Origin: Corallococcus sp. NCRR
GTDB lineage: Bacteria; Myxococcota; Myxococcia; Myxococcales; Myxococcaceae
DNA: 64,000 bases
Assembly (NCBI RefSeq): GCF_026965535.1
Contig: NZ_CP114039.1
Span: forward strand, 248,001 to 312,000
Direction: 5' to 3'
Below, in pieces: positions 1 to 8,655 of the stretch. A model generated the notes under the pieces. The model searched no databases, had not been told where the DNA came from, and saw only the letters and a program-made list of their open reading frames with translations. Numbering within the stretch: the first letter of the stretch is position 1; every line of letters starts with the position of its first letter. Position numbers and translations under genes: made by a program.

Positions 1-449
1 TGGCGGCGCGGCTGGGGCGAAACCGGCGCGAGCGCGAGCGGGCTCGCTCCCACGGAGGTGAGGACGGGCCGCGTCCATCGGTGGCGCTGCTGCTGCGCGT
101 GGACGCGGACTACCGGCGCAGGGCGGAGGCCGGCGAGCTGCGCCGCATCGCGCCCAAGCGCTTCAATCCCTCCGGCGAGGCCTGGCTGCCGGTGATGCGC
201 GAGCACGTGGACGACTGGAACTTCCGCGCGCTGTTCTCCAACACGGCGCTGGCGCACCAGCAGAACGCCACGGATGACTGGGTGGTCCTCTACTACGACC
301 AGGACGACGTGGAGGGCCAGGTCACCGTGGTGACCTCCCACGTCGGCCCGCTCAATGGCAGACGCGTGGTGCGCGGGCGTGAGGACGAATGCCTCGCGTA
401 CTACGCGCGCAGGGATGCGGCGCACGAAGCCCCGCACGCGGGAGCCTGA
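1..449 (+). CDS. C-terminal part of a conserved protein, possibly a helix-hairpin-helix DNA-binding family (5' truncated)
   Basis: The reading frame is open from base 3 to the stop at 447-449. A GTG at 81 could be a start, but the residues before it (around EDGPRPS) run smoothly into VALLLRVDADYRRRA, so I read this as the 3' end of a gene that begins outside the window. Visible conserved-looking blocks are LRRIAPKRFNP, WNFRALFSNTALAH, DDWVVLYYDQDD and GRRVVRGREDECLAYYAR. From memory these resemble the tail of bacterial helix-hairpin-helix/polymerase-X-type DNA proteins, but no catalytic motif lies in the part seen, so the function is not assigned. The downstream kelch gene converges on it. 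Confidence 0.55.
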   Translation, partial: AARLGRNRRERERARSHGGEDGPRPSVALLLRVDADYRRRAEAGELRRIAPKRFNPSGEAWLPVMREHVDDWNFRALFSNTALAHQQNATDDWVVLYYDQDDVEGQVTVVTSHVGPLNGRRVVRGREDECLAYYARRDAAHEAPHAGA

Positions 450-463
450 TTCCCAACGTGACC

Positions 464-492
464 CGGGGCAGGCCGTGCATGCGCCCGCCCCG
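464..492. terminator. Weak candidate hairpin between two convergent genes
   Basis: CGGGGC (464-469) pairs with GCCCCG (487-492), with a few inner pairs and a loop of about 11 nt. It sits between the stop at 449 and the convergent stop at 504. There is no T-tract, so a terminator role is tentative. Confidence 0.3.
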
Positions 493-503
493 TGCCCCCC
501 AGC

Positions 504-2678
504 TCAAGGCGCCGGTGAGTACAGGTCGACGCCCGCGCGCGCGCCGCCGCTTCCACTTCCGCCCACGACCAGCACGCGGCCGGAGGGCAGCAGGGCCAGG
601 CCGTGGTGCGTGTTGCGCGTGGACAGGGTGCCCGCGGGCGTCCACGCGTTCATCGCGACGTCATACACCTCCGCCGAGTCGAGCACGCCCAACCCCGAGC
701 CGCCCTCCCCCGTCACCACCAGCACGCGCCCCGCGGACAGCGCCGTGGCGTGCGGCAGATAGCGCGGCACGTTCATCGACGCCACGGTCCTCCAGGTGCC
801 TTGCGCCACGTCGTACAGCTCCGCCGAGCGCAGCGGTCCATCCACGCCCCAGCCGCCCGCCACCAGCACCTGGCTGCCATTGCCCAGCGGCACCGCGATG
901 TGGCCATAGCGCGCCACCGCCATGGACGCCGTGTTCCGCCACGTGCCCGTGACCGGGTTGAACAGCTCCGCGCTCGCGGTGATGGCGTCCGCCCCGGTGG
1001 AGCTGCCGCCCATCACCAGCACCTCGCCCGAAGGAAGCGGCACGGCCGCGTGGTACGTGCGCGTGTGTCCCATGGCGCCCGTGGGGCTCCAGGTGCCCGT
1101 GGCCGGATTGAACAGCTCCGCGCTGGCGAGCGTGGAGGAGGTGTTCGCGCCCGAAGCTCCGCCCGCCACCAGCACCTGACCGGAGCCCGGTAGCAGCGTC
1201 GCGGTGTGACGGGCCCGTCCCGTCCCCAGGTTTCCCACCGGCGTCCACGTCCCCGTGGCGGGCGCGTACACCTCCGTGGCGGACAGCCAGGTGGAGGCAT
1301 CCCGCTGCCCGCCGCTCACCAGCACGCGGCCGTCATTCAGGGGCGTGGCGGAGTGCAGGAAGCGCGCGGTGCCCAGCGAGCCGGTGTCCTGCCAGCTGTT
1401 CGTCGCCTCGTTGTACAGCACGGCGCTCACGAGCGCGGCGCCCGACGAGGACGCCCCGCCCGCCACCAGCACGTCGCCCGTGTTCAGCCGCGTGGCGCTG
1501 AGCTGCGAGCGCGCGGAGCCCAGGCTCGTGGCCGGGCTCCACGGCAGGCTGGACGGGCGGTAGCGCTCCGCGGACGCACTGCGCGCCCCCACCTGGGGCA
1601 CGCCGCCCAGCACGAGGACCTCGCCCGACGGGAGCAGCGCGGCGGCGTGGCTGATGCGGCGCGAGGACATCGTCGCCGTCGCCGTCCAGACGCCGGTGGC
1701 CGGCGTGTAGAGCGCGGCGCTGTCCAGGTAGGGCTGGCCGCCCGTGGAGCCGCCCGCCACCAGCACCTGCCCGGAGGTGAGCAGCGTCGCGGTGTGGAAG
1801 ACGGACTGGGACGGCAGCGCGCCCTGGGACGTCCAGGTGCCGGTGCCCGGGTCGAACAACTCGGACGTGTTCGTGGCCAGGCTGCCCGCGAAGCCGCCCG
1901 CCACCAGCACCTGCCCGGAGGTGAGCAGCGTCGCCGTGTGCCCCATGCGCTGCGTGACCATGCTGCCCACCGCCGTCCATGCGCCCGTCACTGGGTCATA
2001 GCGCTCCGCCGTCGCGAGCACGTTCCCGTTGGCGCTGTCCCGGCCGCCCGTCACCAGCACCTGCCCATCCGGCAGCAGCGTCGCCGCATGGCCCAGCCGG
2101 GCCGCGCTCATCGGGCCCGTGACGGACCAGGAGTGGGTCGCGGGGGAGTAGAGCATCGCGCTGGACAGCGCGTTGCCAAAGCCGCTGTCACCGCCCGTCA
2201 CCAGCACCCGGCCGTCGGGGAGCAGCGTCGCGGTGTGCTGCGTGCGGGGCAGGTCCAGCCCCGTCGCGGCGGACCAGCTGTTGGTCTCCGGGTCGAAGAG
2301 CTCCGCGCCCGCCGAGGCCAGCACGGAGGTGCCTCCGCCCACCACCAGCACCTTGCCGGAGGCCAGCAGCGTGGCCGTGTGGCGCTGGCGGCTCGTGGCC
2401 ATGGCGCCCAGCGAGAACCAGCGGCCGGTGCGCGGATCATGAAGCTCCGCGGCGGACGTGCCTCCGCCCGCGACGAGCACGTAACCACTGCGCAGCAGCG
2501 TGGCCGTGGCGTCCACGCGCACGGAGGCCATGGTGCCGGCGCTGCCCCACGAGGACGTGTCCAGGCGCGAGGTGGAGGTGGAGGGGGCGTCAATGAAAGA
2601 CGGTGCTTCGGGGGCACAGGCTGTCACGCACGCAAGCGCGAGCGCGGCCAGCAGGCCGTGAAAACGGATACGAGTCAT
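504..2678 (-). CDS. Kelch-repeat lipoprotein, 14 repeats
   Basis: A 724-residue exported protein. The N-terminus is a lipoprotein signal peptide: MTRIR, a hydrophobic stretch, then lipobox VTAC with Cys around residue 21. The rest is kelch-type beta-propeller repeats of about 48-50 residues. I count fourteen copies of the core H-[TAS]-A-T-L-L-x-[SD]-G-x-V-L-V-x-G-G, starting with ATATLLRSGYVLVAGG and ending with HGLALLPSGRVLVVGG. Fourteen repeats would allow two propellers of six or seven blades. Kelch propellers usually bind proteins or sugars; galactose-oxidase-like members use the same fold, but I see no radical-Cys/Tyr copper site. It is probably anchored in the outer membrane or on the surface. 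Ligand unknown. It is divergent from the MBL-fold lipoprotein gene. Confidence 0.85.
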   Translation of the reverse strand: MTRIRFHGLLAALALACVTACAPEAPSFIDAPSTSTSRLDTSSWGSAGTMASVRVDATATLLRSGYVLVAGGGTSAAELHDPRTGRWFSLGAMATSRQRHTATLLASGKVLVVGGGTSVLASAGAELFDPETNSWSAATGLDLPRTQHTATLLPDGRVLVTGGDSGFGNALSSAMLYSPATHSWSVTGPMSAARLGHAATLLPDGQVLVTGGRDSANGNVLATAERYDPVTGAWTAVGSMVTQRMGHTATLLTSGQVLVAGGFAGSLATNTSELFDPGTGTWTSQGALPSQSVFHTATLLTSGQVLVAGGSTGGQPYLDSAALYTPATGVWTATATMSSRRISHAAALLPSGEVLVLGGVPQVGARSASAERYRPSSLPWSPATSLGSARSQLSATRLNTGDVLVAGGASSSGAALVSAVLYNEATNSWQDTGSLGTARFLHSATPLNDGRVLVSGGQRDASTWLSATEVYAPATGTWTPVGNLGTGRARHTATLLPGSGQVLVAGGASGANTSSTLASAELFNPATGTWSPTGAMGHTRTYHAAVPLPSGEVLVMGGSSTGADAITASAELFNPVTGTWRNTASMAVARYGHIAVPLGNGSQVLVAGGWGVDGPLRSAELYDVAQGTWRTVASMNVPRYLPHATALSAGRVLVVTGEGGSGLGVLDSAEVYDVAMNAWTPAGTLSTRNTHHGLALLPSGRVLVVGGSGSGGARAGVDLYSPAP

Positions 2679-2809
2679 CGAGGGGGAAGTCCTTCACTTC
2701 ATGGGGGGACGCGGCTTTCGCCGCACGGGGGGCGGCCCCTTAACCCAGACGAAGGAAAGACAACAGCGGAATTCCTATCAACCAGCACCGGCGCGTATCA
2801 TCGGGATTC

Positions 2810-3727
2810 ATGAGAATGATTCTCGCGGCCGCGCTGGCGTCCGTCCTGTGGGGTTGCGGCGCGACCCAGCCTATCGTCGAGACCCACTACCGCTCCCGTT
2901 CCCTCCAGGAGCAGGGCGACCTCCGGGTCGGCGAATACATCTCCTCCCAGTGGTCACTTCAGACCGCGTCGTACTGGATTGAAGGTCCGGAGGGCCTGGT
3001 CCTCATCGACACGCAATTGCTGCCCTCCGCGCTGCGCAAGGAGCTGGTGTTCGCGAAGGACGTCACCGGCAAGGAGCCGAAGCTCGCCATCGTGCTCCAC
3101 CCGAACCCGGAGAGCTTCAGCGGCACGGCCCTCCTCAAGGAGCTGGGAGTCCCGGTCGTCACCTCCGGCCCGGTGCGCGAGCGCATCCCCGCGGTCCACG
3201 AGAAGTGGGCGCCCTCGCTCTTCAAGCAGTACTGGAACGGCCGCTACCCCCGGGAGCTCGCGCTGGCGGACAGCTTCGGTGACAGCACTCGCGAGCTGAG
3301 CGCGGCGGGTGTCACGCTGAAGGCCCATGTCCTGGGCGCGGGCTCCAGCGCGGCCCATGTCGTCGTGGAATGGGAGGGCCACCTCTTCACCGGCGACCTC
3401 GTCGCGCGGGACACGCACACCTGGTTCGAAGGCGGCGACACCACCGAGTGGCTCCAGCGCCTGGAGGAGCTGCGCGCGTTGAAGTCGAAGTGGATCCACC
3501 CGGGGCGCGGCCTGCCCGGCGGTCCGGAGCTGCTGGACGCACAGACCGCCTACGTCCAGGCCGTGCGCGAGGAGGTGACCCGTGAACGGAACTCGGAGCA
3601 CCCCAGCGCGGATCCGCTCGCGGCGGTGGAGGCGAAGCTGAAGGAGCGCTACCCCGGCCATGCCCACGCGAAGCTCCTGCCCCACGTGGTGCGCGCGGAG
3701 TGGGCCCGGCAGGCACGCCGGCCGTGA
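2810..3727 (+). CDS. Metallo-beta-lactamase-fold lipoprotein with a degenerate metal site
   Basis: A 305-residue protein. The lipoprotein signal is MRMILAAALASVLWGC, with a lipobox Cys at residue 16. The middle looks like the MBL fold: ASYWIEGPEGLVLIDTQLLP matches the first strands, and later VVVEWEGHLFTGDLVARD matches the conserved Gly-Asp strand. Where active members have HxHxDH, this protein has LHPNPESFSG, so at most one metal-ligand histidine remains. It may be a non-catalytic or altered-specificity member. The start is ATG 2810, and an AT-rich palindrome lies across it (see separate entry). The opposite-strand neighbour is the kelch lipoprotein, so the 131-bp gap probably holds both promoters. 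Confidence 0.72.
   Translation: MRMILAAALASVLWGCGATQPIVETHYRSRSLQEQGDLRVGEYISSQWSLQTASYWIEGPEGLVLIDTQLLPSALRKELVFAKDVTGKEPKLAIVLHPNPESFSGTALLKELGVPVVTSGPVRERIPAVHEKWAPSLFKQYWNGRYPRELALADSFGDSTRELSAAGVTLKAHVLGAGSSAAHVVVEWEGHLFTGDLVARDTHTWFEGGDTTEWLQRLEELRALKSKWIHPGRGLPGGPELLDAQTAYVQAVREEVTRERNSEHPSADPLAAVEAKLKERYPGHAHAKLLPHVVRAEWARQARRP
2811..2825. promoter_or_regulatory. Fur-box-like palindrome across a start codon
   Basis: TGAGAATGATTCTCG contains the perfect palindrome GAGAAT-G-ATTCTC (2812-2824). It resembles the Fur 7-1-7 consensus TGATAATnATTATCA and stands out in a roughly 70% GC genome. It covers codons 1-5 of the MBL lipoprotein gene, so it would block initiation or elongation if a repressor bound. 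It could also be chance, because it encodes Met-Arg-Met-Ile-Leu of the signal peptide. Confidence 0.3.
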
Positions 3728-3728
3728 G

Positions 3729-4526
3729 TCAGCTGCTCGCGGACGTGTAGTGGCGGATGGACATCCGCCACACCCACCGCGCCACCGCGGCGAACGCCAC
3801 CGAGCCCACCACCGCGCCCACGAGCCAGGTCCACGGCAGCCGGCCCAGCAGCGCAAGCGCCGGGAAGGTGGTCATCAGCGCCAGCGGGATGATGAAGGTG
3901 AACACCCACGCCAGCGAGCCCCGGAACACCGAGGACGGCCAGCGGGCCGCGTCGAAGATGGACGTGAACAGGTACGTGAGGTTGTCCACCTTCACCACGA
4001 AGAAGGCCGCGCTCACCACGAGGATCCACATCGAATAGAGGATGAGCATGCTCGTCCCGAGCAACACCAGCGACGCGAACACACCCGGCAGCGACGGCCA
4101 GCGCCCCAGCGACACGAACGCGTAGACGAACAGCCCCACGCCGGACAGCACGTTCACCGCCCTCCACGGCAGGAAGCGCTGCGTGGACACCAGGAACTGC
4201 GCGTCCGCGGGCTTGAGCAGCACGAAGTCCAGCGTGCCCTTGCGGATGTGCTCCACCATGCCCGTGAGGCTGGGGCTGATGGCGCCCTCCAGCACGCCCT
4301 GCAAGAGCGTGAACCAGCCCACCACCAGCAGGGCCTCCTGGAACGTCCAGCCCTCGATGCTGGGCCGCGCGCCGAAGACGACGAACAGCGGCGCCAGCGC
4401 GGTGAACGTCCACGCCAGTGACGTCAGCCCCTCCGCCAGGAAGTCCGCGCGGTACTGCAACGCCAGCAGGCCGGAGGCCTTCAGCTGCACGCCCAACAGG
4501 CGCAGGTAGCGCTTCGCGTTCACCAC
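3729..4526 (-). CDS. ABC-2 type exporter permease (second membrane subunit)
   Basis: A 265-residue integral membrane protein with about six hydrophobic segments (for example SLAWTFTALAPLFVVFG, ILYSMWILVVSAAFFVV and WVFTFIIPLALMTTFPALALL). It matches the COG3694-type ABC-2 permease pattern, whose genes travel with a COG4587 permease and a COG4586 ATPase, exactly as here. A conserved cytoplasmic loop HIRKGTLDFVLLKPADAQF follows the first pair of helices. It starts 4 bp after the stop of the partner permease, so the three genes form one operon. The substrate cannot be read from sequence; the family is linked to export of drugs, lipids or other hydrophobic compounds. Confidence 0.85.
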   Translation of the reverse strand: MVNAKRYLRLLGVQLKASGLLALQYRADFLAEGLTSLAWTFTALAPLFVVFGARPSIEGWTFQEALLVVGWFTLLQGVLEGAISPSLTGMVEHIRKGTLDFVLLKPADAQFLVSTQRFLPWRAVNVLSGVGLFVYAFVSLGRWPSLPGVFASLVLLGTSMLILYSMWILVVSAAFFVVKVDNLTYLFTSIFDAARWPSSVFRGSLAWVFTFIIPLALMTTFPALALLGRLPWTWLVGAVVGSVAFAAVARWVWRMSIRHYTSASS

Positions 4527-4530
4527 CGCC

Positions 4531-5337
4531 CTACCCTCCGAACGCCGCGAAGCGCGCCAGGCCCCGCCGCCAGACCGTCAAGGACACCACGCCCAGCCCC
4601 AGCACCCACGCCCACTGCGCGCCGAGCAGCTCCCACGCCTCCTTCGCCGCGTGCGCCCCCGTCATGAGCTCCACCGGCAGCCCCATCTGGTAGCGGAACG
4701 GCAGCCACTCCATGACGGTGCGCACGCCGGGCGGGAAGAACTCCACCGGGAACATGTACCCGGAGCAGACGAAGAACAGCACCATGTAGACTTCCATCAG
4801 CTTCTGGCTGCTCTCCAGGTACAGGCTCAGCGTGCCCAGGAGCACGTTCAGGTAGAACGTGATGAGCCACGCGCCCGTGATGCCCAGCGCGAACAGCCCC
4901 CAGCCTCCCAACGACGTGGGCACCGCCCGCCCGGCGCCCGCCGCCCACGCGCTGATGCCCAGCACGGGGACGACGATGGCGACGCGCAGCGGGATGCCCG
5001 CCAGCACCTCCGTCGCGTACGCGAGCAGCGGGGAGACGGGCCTGAGCAGCCGCATCGCCAGCGTGCCCTGCTTCACCTCGTAGCTGACCAGCCACGCCAC
5101 CCAGGAGCTGGTCATCTGCCGCACGCAGAAGGCCGCGAGGAAGTAGCCCGTGAACTCCGCCTGGCCAAAGCGCCCCACGTCACCGCCGCGCGCCACCGCC
5201 GACCACAGGGCCAGCATGATGAGCGGCATGGTGGTGGCCAGCACCCAGATGATCATCTCCGCGCGGTAGGCCACCGCCTCGGAGAAGCCGATGCGCAGCA
5301 TCGTGGGCAGCGCCTTGAGGGCCGTGCGCAGGCTCAC
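4531..5337 (-). CDS. ABC-2 type exporter permease (first membrane subunit)
   Basis: A 268-residue membrane protein starting at GTG 5337, which overlaps the TGA of the ATPase gene (GTGA). Longer upstream starts would lie inside the ATPase gene and are rejected. It has about six membrane segments (for example MIIWVLATTMPLIMLALW and GLFALGITGAWLITFYLNVLLG). The loop YEVKQGTLAMRLLRPVSP is the usual ABC-2 coupling region and parallels the RKGTLDFVLLKP loop of its partner, which suggests a heterodimeric pore. It belongs to the COG4587-like permeases. Overlap with the ATPase implies translational coupling and fixed stoichiometry. Confidence 0.87.
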   Translation of the reverse strand: MSLRTALKALPTMLRIGFSEAVAYRAEMIIWVLATTMPLIMLALWSAVARGGDVGRFGQAEFTGYFLAAFCVRQMTSSWVAWLVSYEVKQGTLAMRLLRPVSPLLAYATEVLAGIPLRVAIVVPVLGISAWAAGAGRAVPTSLGGWGLFALGITGAWLITFYLNVLLGTLSLYLESSQKLMEVYMVLFFVCSGYMFPVEFFPPGVRTVMEWLPFRYQMGLPVELMTGAHAAKEAWELLGAQWAWVLGLGVVSLTVWRRGLARFAAFGG

Positions 5338-6344
5338 GCGGACACCTCCTCCCGGGCGGCCTCCGCCCGGCGCGCCTTGCCCTCCTGGAACAGCTCGCTC
5401 ATCACCTCTTCCAGGGGCGCGTTCTCCACCGTCAGGTCCGTCACCGGCAGTGTGGACAGCGCGCGGCCCACCGTGGCGTTCACCGCGTCCTGCTGGACCT
5501 GCAACACCGCCGAGCCCGGCTCGTGCGACACCACCTTGCCCAGCGGCGCCAGCAGGCCCGGGTCCACCGGCTGGCCCAGCCGCAGCACCACGCGCTTCTC
5601 CGGGCGCACGCGCTGCACCAGCGCGTCCAGGCTGCCGTCGTAGGACAGCTGCCCCTTGTCGATGACGATGACGCGCGGGCAAAGCGCCGCCACGTCGTCC
5701 ATGTAGTGGCTGGTCAGGATGAGCGTGGCGCCCGTCTGCTCGTTGTAGGCCTTGATGAACGCGCGCATCGTCACCTGCATGGACACGTCCAGGCCGATGG
5801 TGGGCTCGTCCAGGAAGAGCACCCGGGGCCGGTGGATGAGGGCCGCGGCCAGCTCACACTTCATCCGCTCCCCCAGGCTGAGCTGCCGCGTGGGCTTGCC
5901 GATGAGGTCCCCCAGCTCCAGCAGCGACACCAGCTCCTCCAGCGTCTGCTTGTACTGGAGGCGGGGCACGTCGTAGATGGCGCGGTTGAGTTCGAACGTC
6001 TCCGACGGCGGCAAATCCCACAGCAACTGCTGCTTCTGCCCCATCACCAGCATGATCTTCTTGAGGAACGCCTCCTCGCGAAAGCGGGGCACGTGGCCAT
6101 CCACGGTGACCTCCCCCTCGGACGGGTGGAGCAGGCCGGCGAGCACCTTGAGCGTCGTCGTCTTGCCCGCGCCGTTGGGGCCCAGGAAGCCCACGCGCTC
6201 TCCGGGCTTGATATCGAAGGAGATACCGTCCACGGCCTTGACGGTCGTGTAGCTGCGGTGGACGAGCGAGCGCAGGGCCGCCTTCAGGCCAGGCGGGCGC
6301 TTGTGGACCTGATAGTGCTTGCGCAGTCCGCGGACGGAAATCAT
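5334..6344 (-). CDS. ABC exporter ATP-binding protein
   Basis: A 336-residue ATPase of the COG4586 type. Visible motifs are Walker A GPNGAGKTTT (around residues 55-64), signature LSLGERMK, Walker B VLFLDEPTIGLD and the switch histidine in LILTSHYMDD. The C-terminal 80 residues after the ATPase core are an extra domain typical of ABC-2 exporter ATPases. It is the first gene of a three-gene operon with two ABC-2 permeases (GTGA overlap, then a 4-bp gap). It powers export at the inner membrane; the substrate is unknown. Confidence 0.93.
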   Translation of the reverse strand: MISVRGLRKHYQVHKRPPGLKAALRSLVHRSYTTVKAVDGISFDIKPGERVGFLGPNGAGKTTTLKVLAGLLHPSEGEVTVDGHVPRFREEAFLKKIMLVMGQKQQLLWDLPPSETFELNRAIYDVPRLQYKQTLEELVSLLELGDLIGKPTRQLSLGERMKCELAAALIHRPRVLFLDEPTIGLDVSMQVTMRAFIKAYNEQTGATLILTSHYMDDVAALCPRVIVIDKGQLSYDGSLDALVQRVRPEKRVVLRLGQPVDPGLLAPLGKVVSHEPGSAVLQVQQDAVNATVGRALSTLPVTDLTVENAPLEEVMSELFQEGKARRAEAAREEVSA

Positions 6345-6402
6345 GGCGGGATGGGTTTAACGCGGTCGCCTCCGGGTGGCGACCCCTGATGTGAAGGCAA
6401 CG

Positions 6403-7566
6403 ATGAGCAACGCATACAGCAAGGACCTGGAGCGATGGCTGCCCCGGCTCATCTCCGTGTGGCGCGCGTCCCGGGGCCGGGGCGAGGGGCCGGAGACCCG
6501 CCTCACGCCGCAGGAGGTCAAGGAGGTGGGCGCGGGCGTGAAGCAGCTGTCGCACGGCCTCACCCGCGAGCGTCAGCTGGCCGGCGCCCGGTACATGGAC
6601 GACCCGCGCCTGCTCGGCGCCTACCTCCTCTTCTACTGGCCGGTGTCCTACGCCCAGGCGCGCCAGGTGCTGGGCGAGCTGCCGAACCGCCCCCGGCAGG
6701 TGCTGGACCTGGGCAGCGGCCCGGGCCCGGTGGCCTTCGCGGCCATGGACGCGGGCGCCAGCGAAGTCACGGCCGCGGACCGCAGCAAGCCCGCGCTGGA
6801 GCTGGCGCGCAAGCTGGCCACGGAGGCCGGCGAGGCCCTGGCCACGCGCGAGTGGGATCCGCTGAAGAAGAACGCCACGCTGCCGGAGGGCCAGTACGAC
6901 CTCATCACGATGGGACACGTCGTGAACGAGCTCTACGGCGCGACGGACGAAGCGCTGAAGCCGCGCGCGGCGCTGCTGGAGTCGGTGCTCGCGAAGGTGA
7001 AGAAGGGCGGCAGCCTGCTGGTGATGGAGCCCGCGCTGCGCGAGACGAGCCGCAACCTGCTCAAGGTGCGCGACCTGATGGTGGAGCGCGGCTACGCCAT
7101 CCGCGCGCCGTGCATGTATCGCGGCGCGTGCCCCGCGCTGGTGAAGGAGACGGACTGGTGCCACGCCGAGCGCCCGTGGCCCATGCCCCGCGTGGTGGAG
7201 GAGCTGGCGCGCGCGGCGGGCTTCCACAAGGAATCGCTCAAGATGAGCTACCTGGTGCTGGCGCCCAAGGGCGAGGCCTGGCCGGAGCCGCCGCCGGGCC
7301 GGCTGTTCCGCATCGTCAGCGAGTCGCTGGAGGGCAAGGGCCGCCAGCGCTACATCGGCTGCGGTCCGGAGGGGCGCGTGGGCCTGGCCATGCAGGAGCG
7401 CCACCGCGCGGAGAAGAACGAGAAGTTCTTCCACCTGCAGCGCGGCGATGTCATCGAGGCGACGGACCTGGAGACGAAGGGCGACGGCTTCGCGCTCGGG
7501 GAGAACGCCGAGGTGCGCATGGTGGCCCAGGCCGGTCGCGGCGTGCCGCCCGCGCCCAAGCCCTGA
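6403..7566 (+). CDS. Rsm22-type SAM-dependent methyltransferase (ribosomal small-subunit family)
   Basis: A 387-residue protein. ATG 6403 is preferred over GTG 6376 because GAAGG at 6393-6397 is well placed. The SAM-binding motif is VLDLGSGPGPVAFAAMDAG. The C-terminal half has the family cysteine pattern APCMYRGACPAL...DWCH, which in mitochondrial Rsm22/METTL17 binds an iron-sulfur cluster. The family (PF09243) is associated with the small ribosomal subunit and is proposed to act in its assembly or rRNA methylation; whether the bacterial forms are catalytically active is not settled. It is monocistronic by spacing, with a hairpin downstream. Confidence 0.85.
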   Translation: MSNAYSKDLERWLPRLISVWRASRGRGEGPETRLTPQEVKEVGAGVKQLSHGLTRERQLAGARYMDDPRLLGAYLLFYWPVSYAQARQVLGELPNRPRQVLDLGSGPGPVAFAAMDAGASEVTAADRSKPALELARKLATEAGEALATREWDPLKKNATLPEGQYDLITMGHVVNELYGATDEALKPRAALLESVLAKVKKGGSLLVMEPALRETSRNLLKVRDLMVERGYAIRAPCMYRGACPALVKETDWCHAERPWPMPRVVEELARAAGFHKESLKMSYLVLAPKGEAWPEPPPGRLFRIVSESLEGKGRQRYIGCGPEGRVGLAMQERHRAEKNEKFFHLQRGDVIEATDLETKGDGFALGENAEVRMVAQAGRGVPPAPKP

Positions 7567-7574
7567 GCGGGCGC

Positions 7575-7622
7575 GGGGGAGTCGTTCGGGGGCGGACGCG
7601 GTATTTCCGAACGGCTCGCCCC
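7575..7622 (+). terminator. Candidate stem-loop terminator after the Rsm22-like gene
   Basis: GAGTCGTTCGG (7579-7589) pairs with CCGAACGGCTC (7607-7617), 11 bp with one G-U pair. The stem can extend with GGGG (7575-7578) and CCCC (7619-7622) past one bulged base. There is no T-tract, as is common in high-GC myxobacterial terminators. It starts 8 bp after the stop codon. Confidence 0.45.
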
Positions 7623-7678
7623 AGGGGCGCCGTCTGTTGTTAGGTTGCGTGGAATCCCGTTCTCAAGGAAGGAACCCC

Positions 7679-8644
7679 GTGCCCGCTCCCACGCCGCTGC
7701 GAACGCTCTATCCCTCCATCGAGCCCTACCGCACCGGACAGTTGAAGGTCACCGGGGGCCACGCGCTGTACTTCGAGGAGAGCGGCAACCCGAAGGGCAA
7801 GCCCGTGGTGTTCGTGCACGGCGGTCCGGGCGGCGGCACCGACCCGAAGCAGCGCCGCTTCTTCGACCCGGCCGTCTACCGCATCATCCTGTTTGATCAG
7901 CGCGGCTGTGGCCGCAGCACGCCGCACGCCAGCCTGGTGGAGAACACCACCTGGGACCTGGTGGCGGACATGGAGCGGCTGCGCGAGCACCTGGACCTGG
8001 AGCGCTGGATGCTCTTCGGCGGCTCGTGGGGCAGCACCCTGTCGCTCGCGTACGCGGAGACCCACCCGGAGCGCGTCACGGAGCTGGTGCTGCGCGGCAT
8101 CTTCCTGTTGCGCAAGCAGGAGATCGACTGGTTCTACCAGCGCGGCGCGAGCGCGATGTTCCCGGACGCGTGGGAGCACTTCCTCGCGCCCATCCCCGAG
8201 GACGAGCGCGGCGACCTGCTCCAGGCCTACGCGAGGCGGCTGATGGGCGACGACAGGCACTCGCAGCAGGAGGCCGCGAAGGCGTGGAGCGTGTGGGAGG
8301 GCCGCACCAGCTGCCTGTACCCCAACGCGGAGCTCATCGCGCGCAACGCGGGCGACGACTTCGCCATCGCCTTCGCGCGCATCGAGTGCCACTACTTCGT
8401 CAACCGGGGCTTCCTGCGCACGGACACGCAGCTCCTGGACGACGTGCACCGCATCCGTCACATCCCCACCGTCATCGTGCAGGGCCGCTACGACGTCGTG
8501 TGTCCGCCGGAGAGCGCGTGGGCGCTGCACCGCGCGTGGCCGGAGGCCCAGTTCGTGATGGTGCCGGACGCGGGCCACTCCGCCAACGAGCCCGGCAACA
8601 CCTCCGCCCTCATCGAGGCCACGGACCGCTTCCGCGGCCTCTAG
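7679..8644 (+). CDS. pip: Proline iminopeptidase (peptidase family S33)
   Basis: A 321-residue alpha/beta-hydrolase that removes N-terminal proline from peptides in the cytoplasm. GTG 7679 is the start, with AAGGAAGGAA at 7665-7674 upstream. Motifs are the oxyanion stretch VHGGPGGGTD (residues 47-56), FDQRGCGRS typical of S33 PIPs, nucleophile GGSWGST (Ser about 116), the acid in QGRYDVVCPP and the catalytic His in DAGHSANEP. Length matches the family (about 310-320). It converges with the M20 peptidase gene with only 11 bp between stops. No signal peptide is visible. Confidence 0.93.
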   Translation: MPAPTPLRTLYPSIEPYRTGQLKVTGGHALYFEESGNPKGKPVVFVHGGPGGGTDPKQRRFFDPAVYRIILFDQRGCGRSTPHASLVENTTWDLVADMERLREHLDLERWMLFGGSWGSTLSLAYAETHPERVTELVLRGIFLLRKQEIDWFYQRGASAMFPDAWEHFLAPIPEDERGDLLQAYARRLMGDDRHSQQEAAKAWSVWEGRTSCLYPNAELIARNAGDDFAIAFARIECHYFVNRGFLRTDTQLLDDVHRIRHIPTVIVQGRYDVVCPPESAWALHRAWPEAQFVMVPDAGHSANEPGNTSALIEATDRFRGL

Positions 8645-8655
8645 CGGACCGCGCT

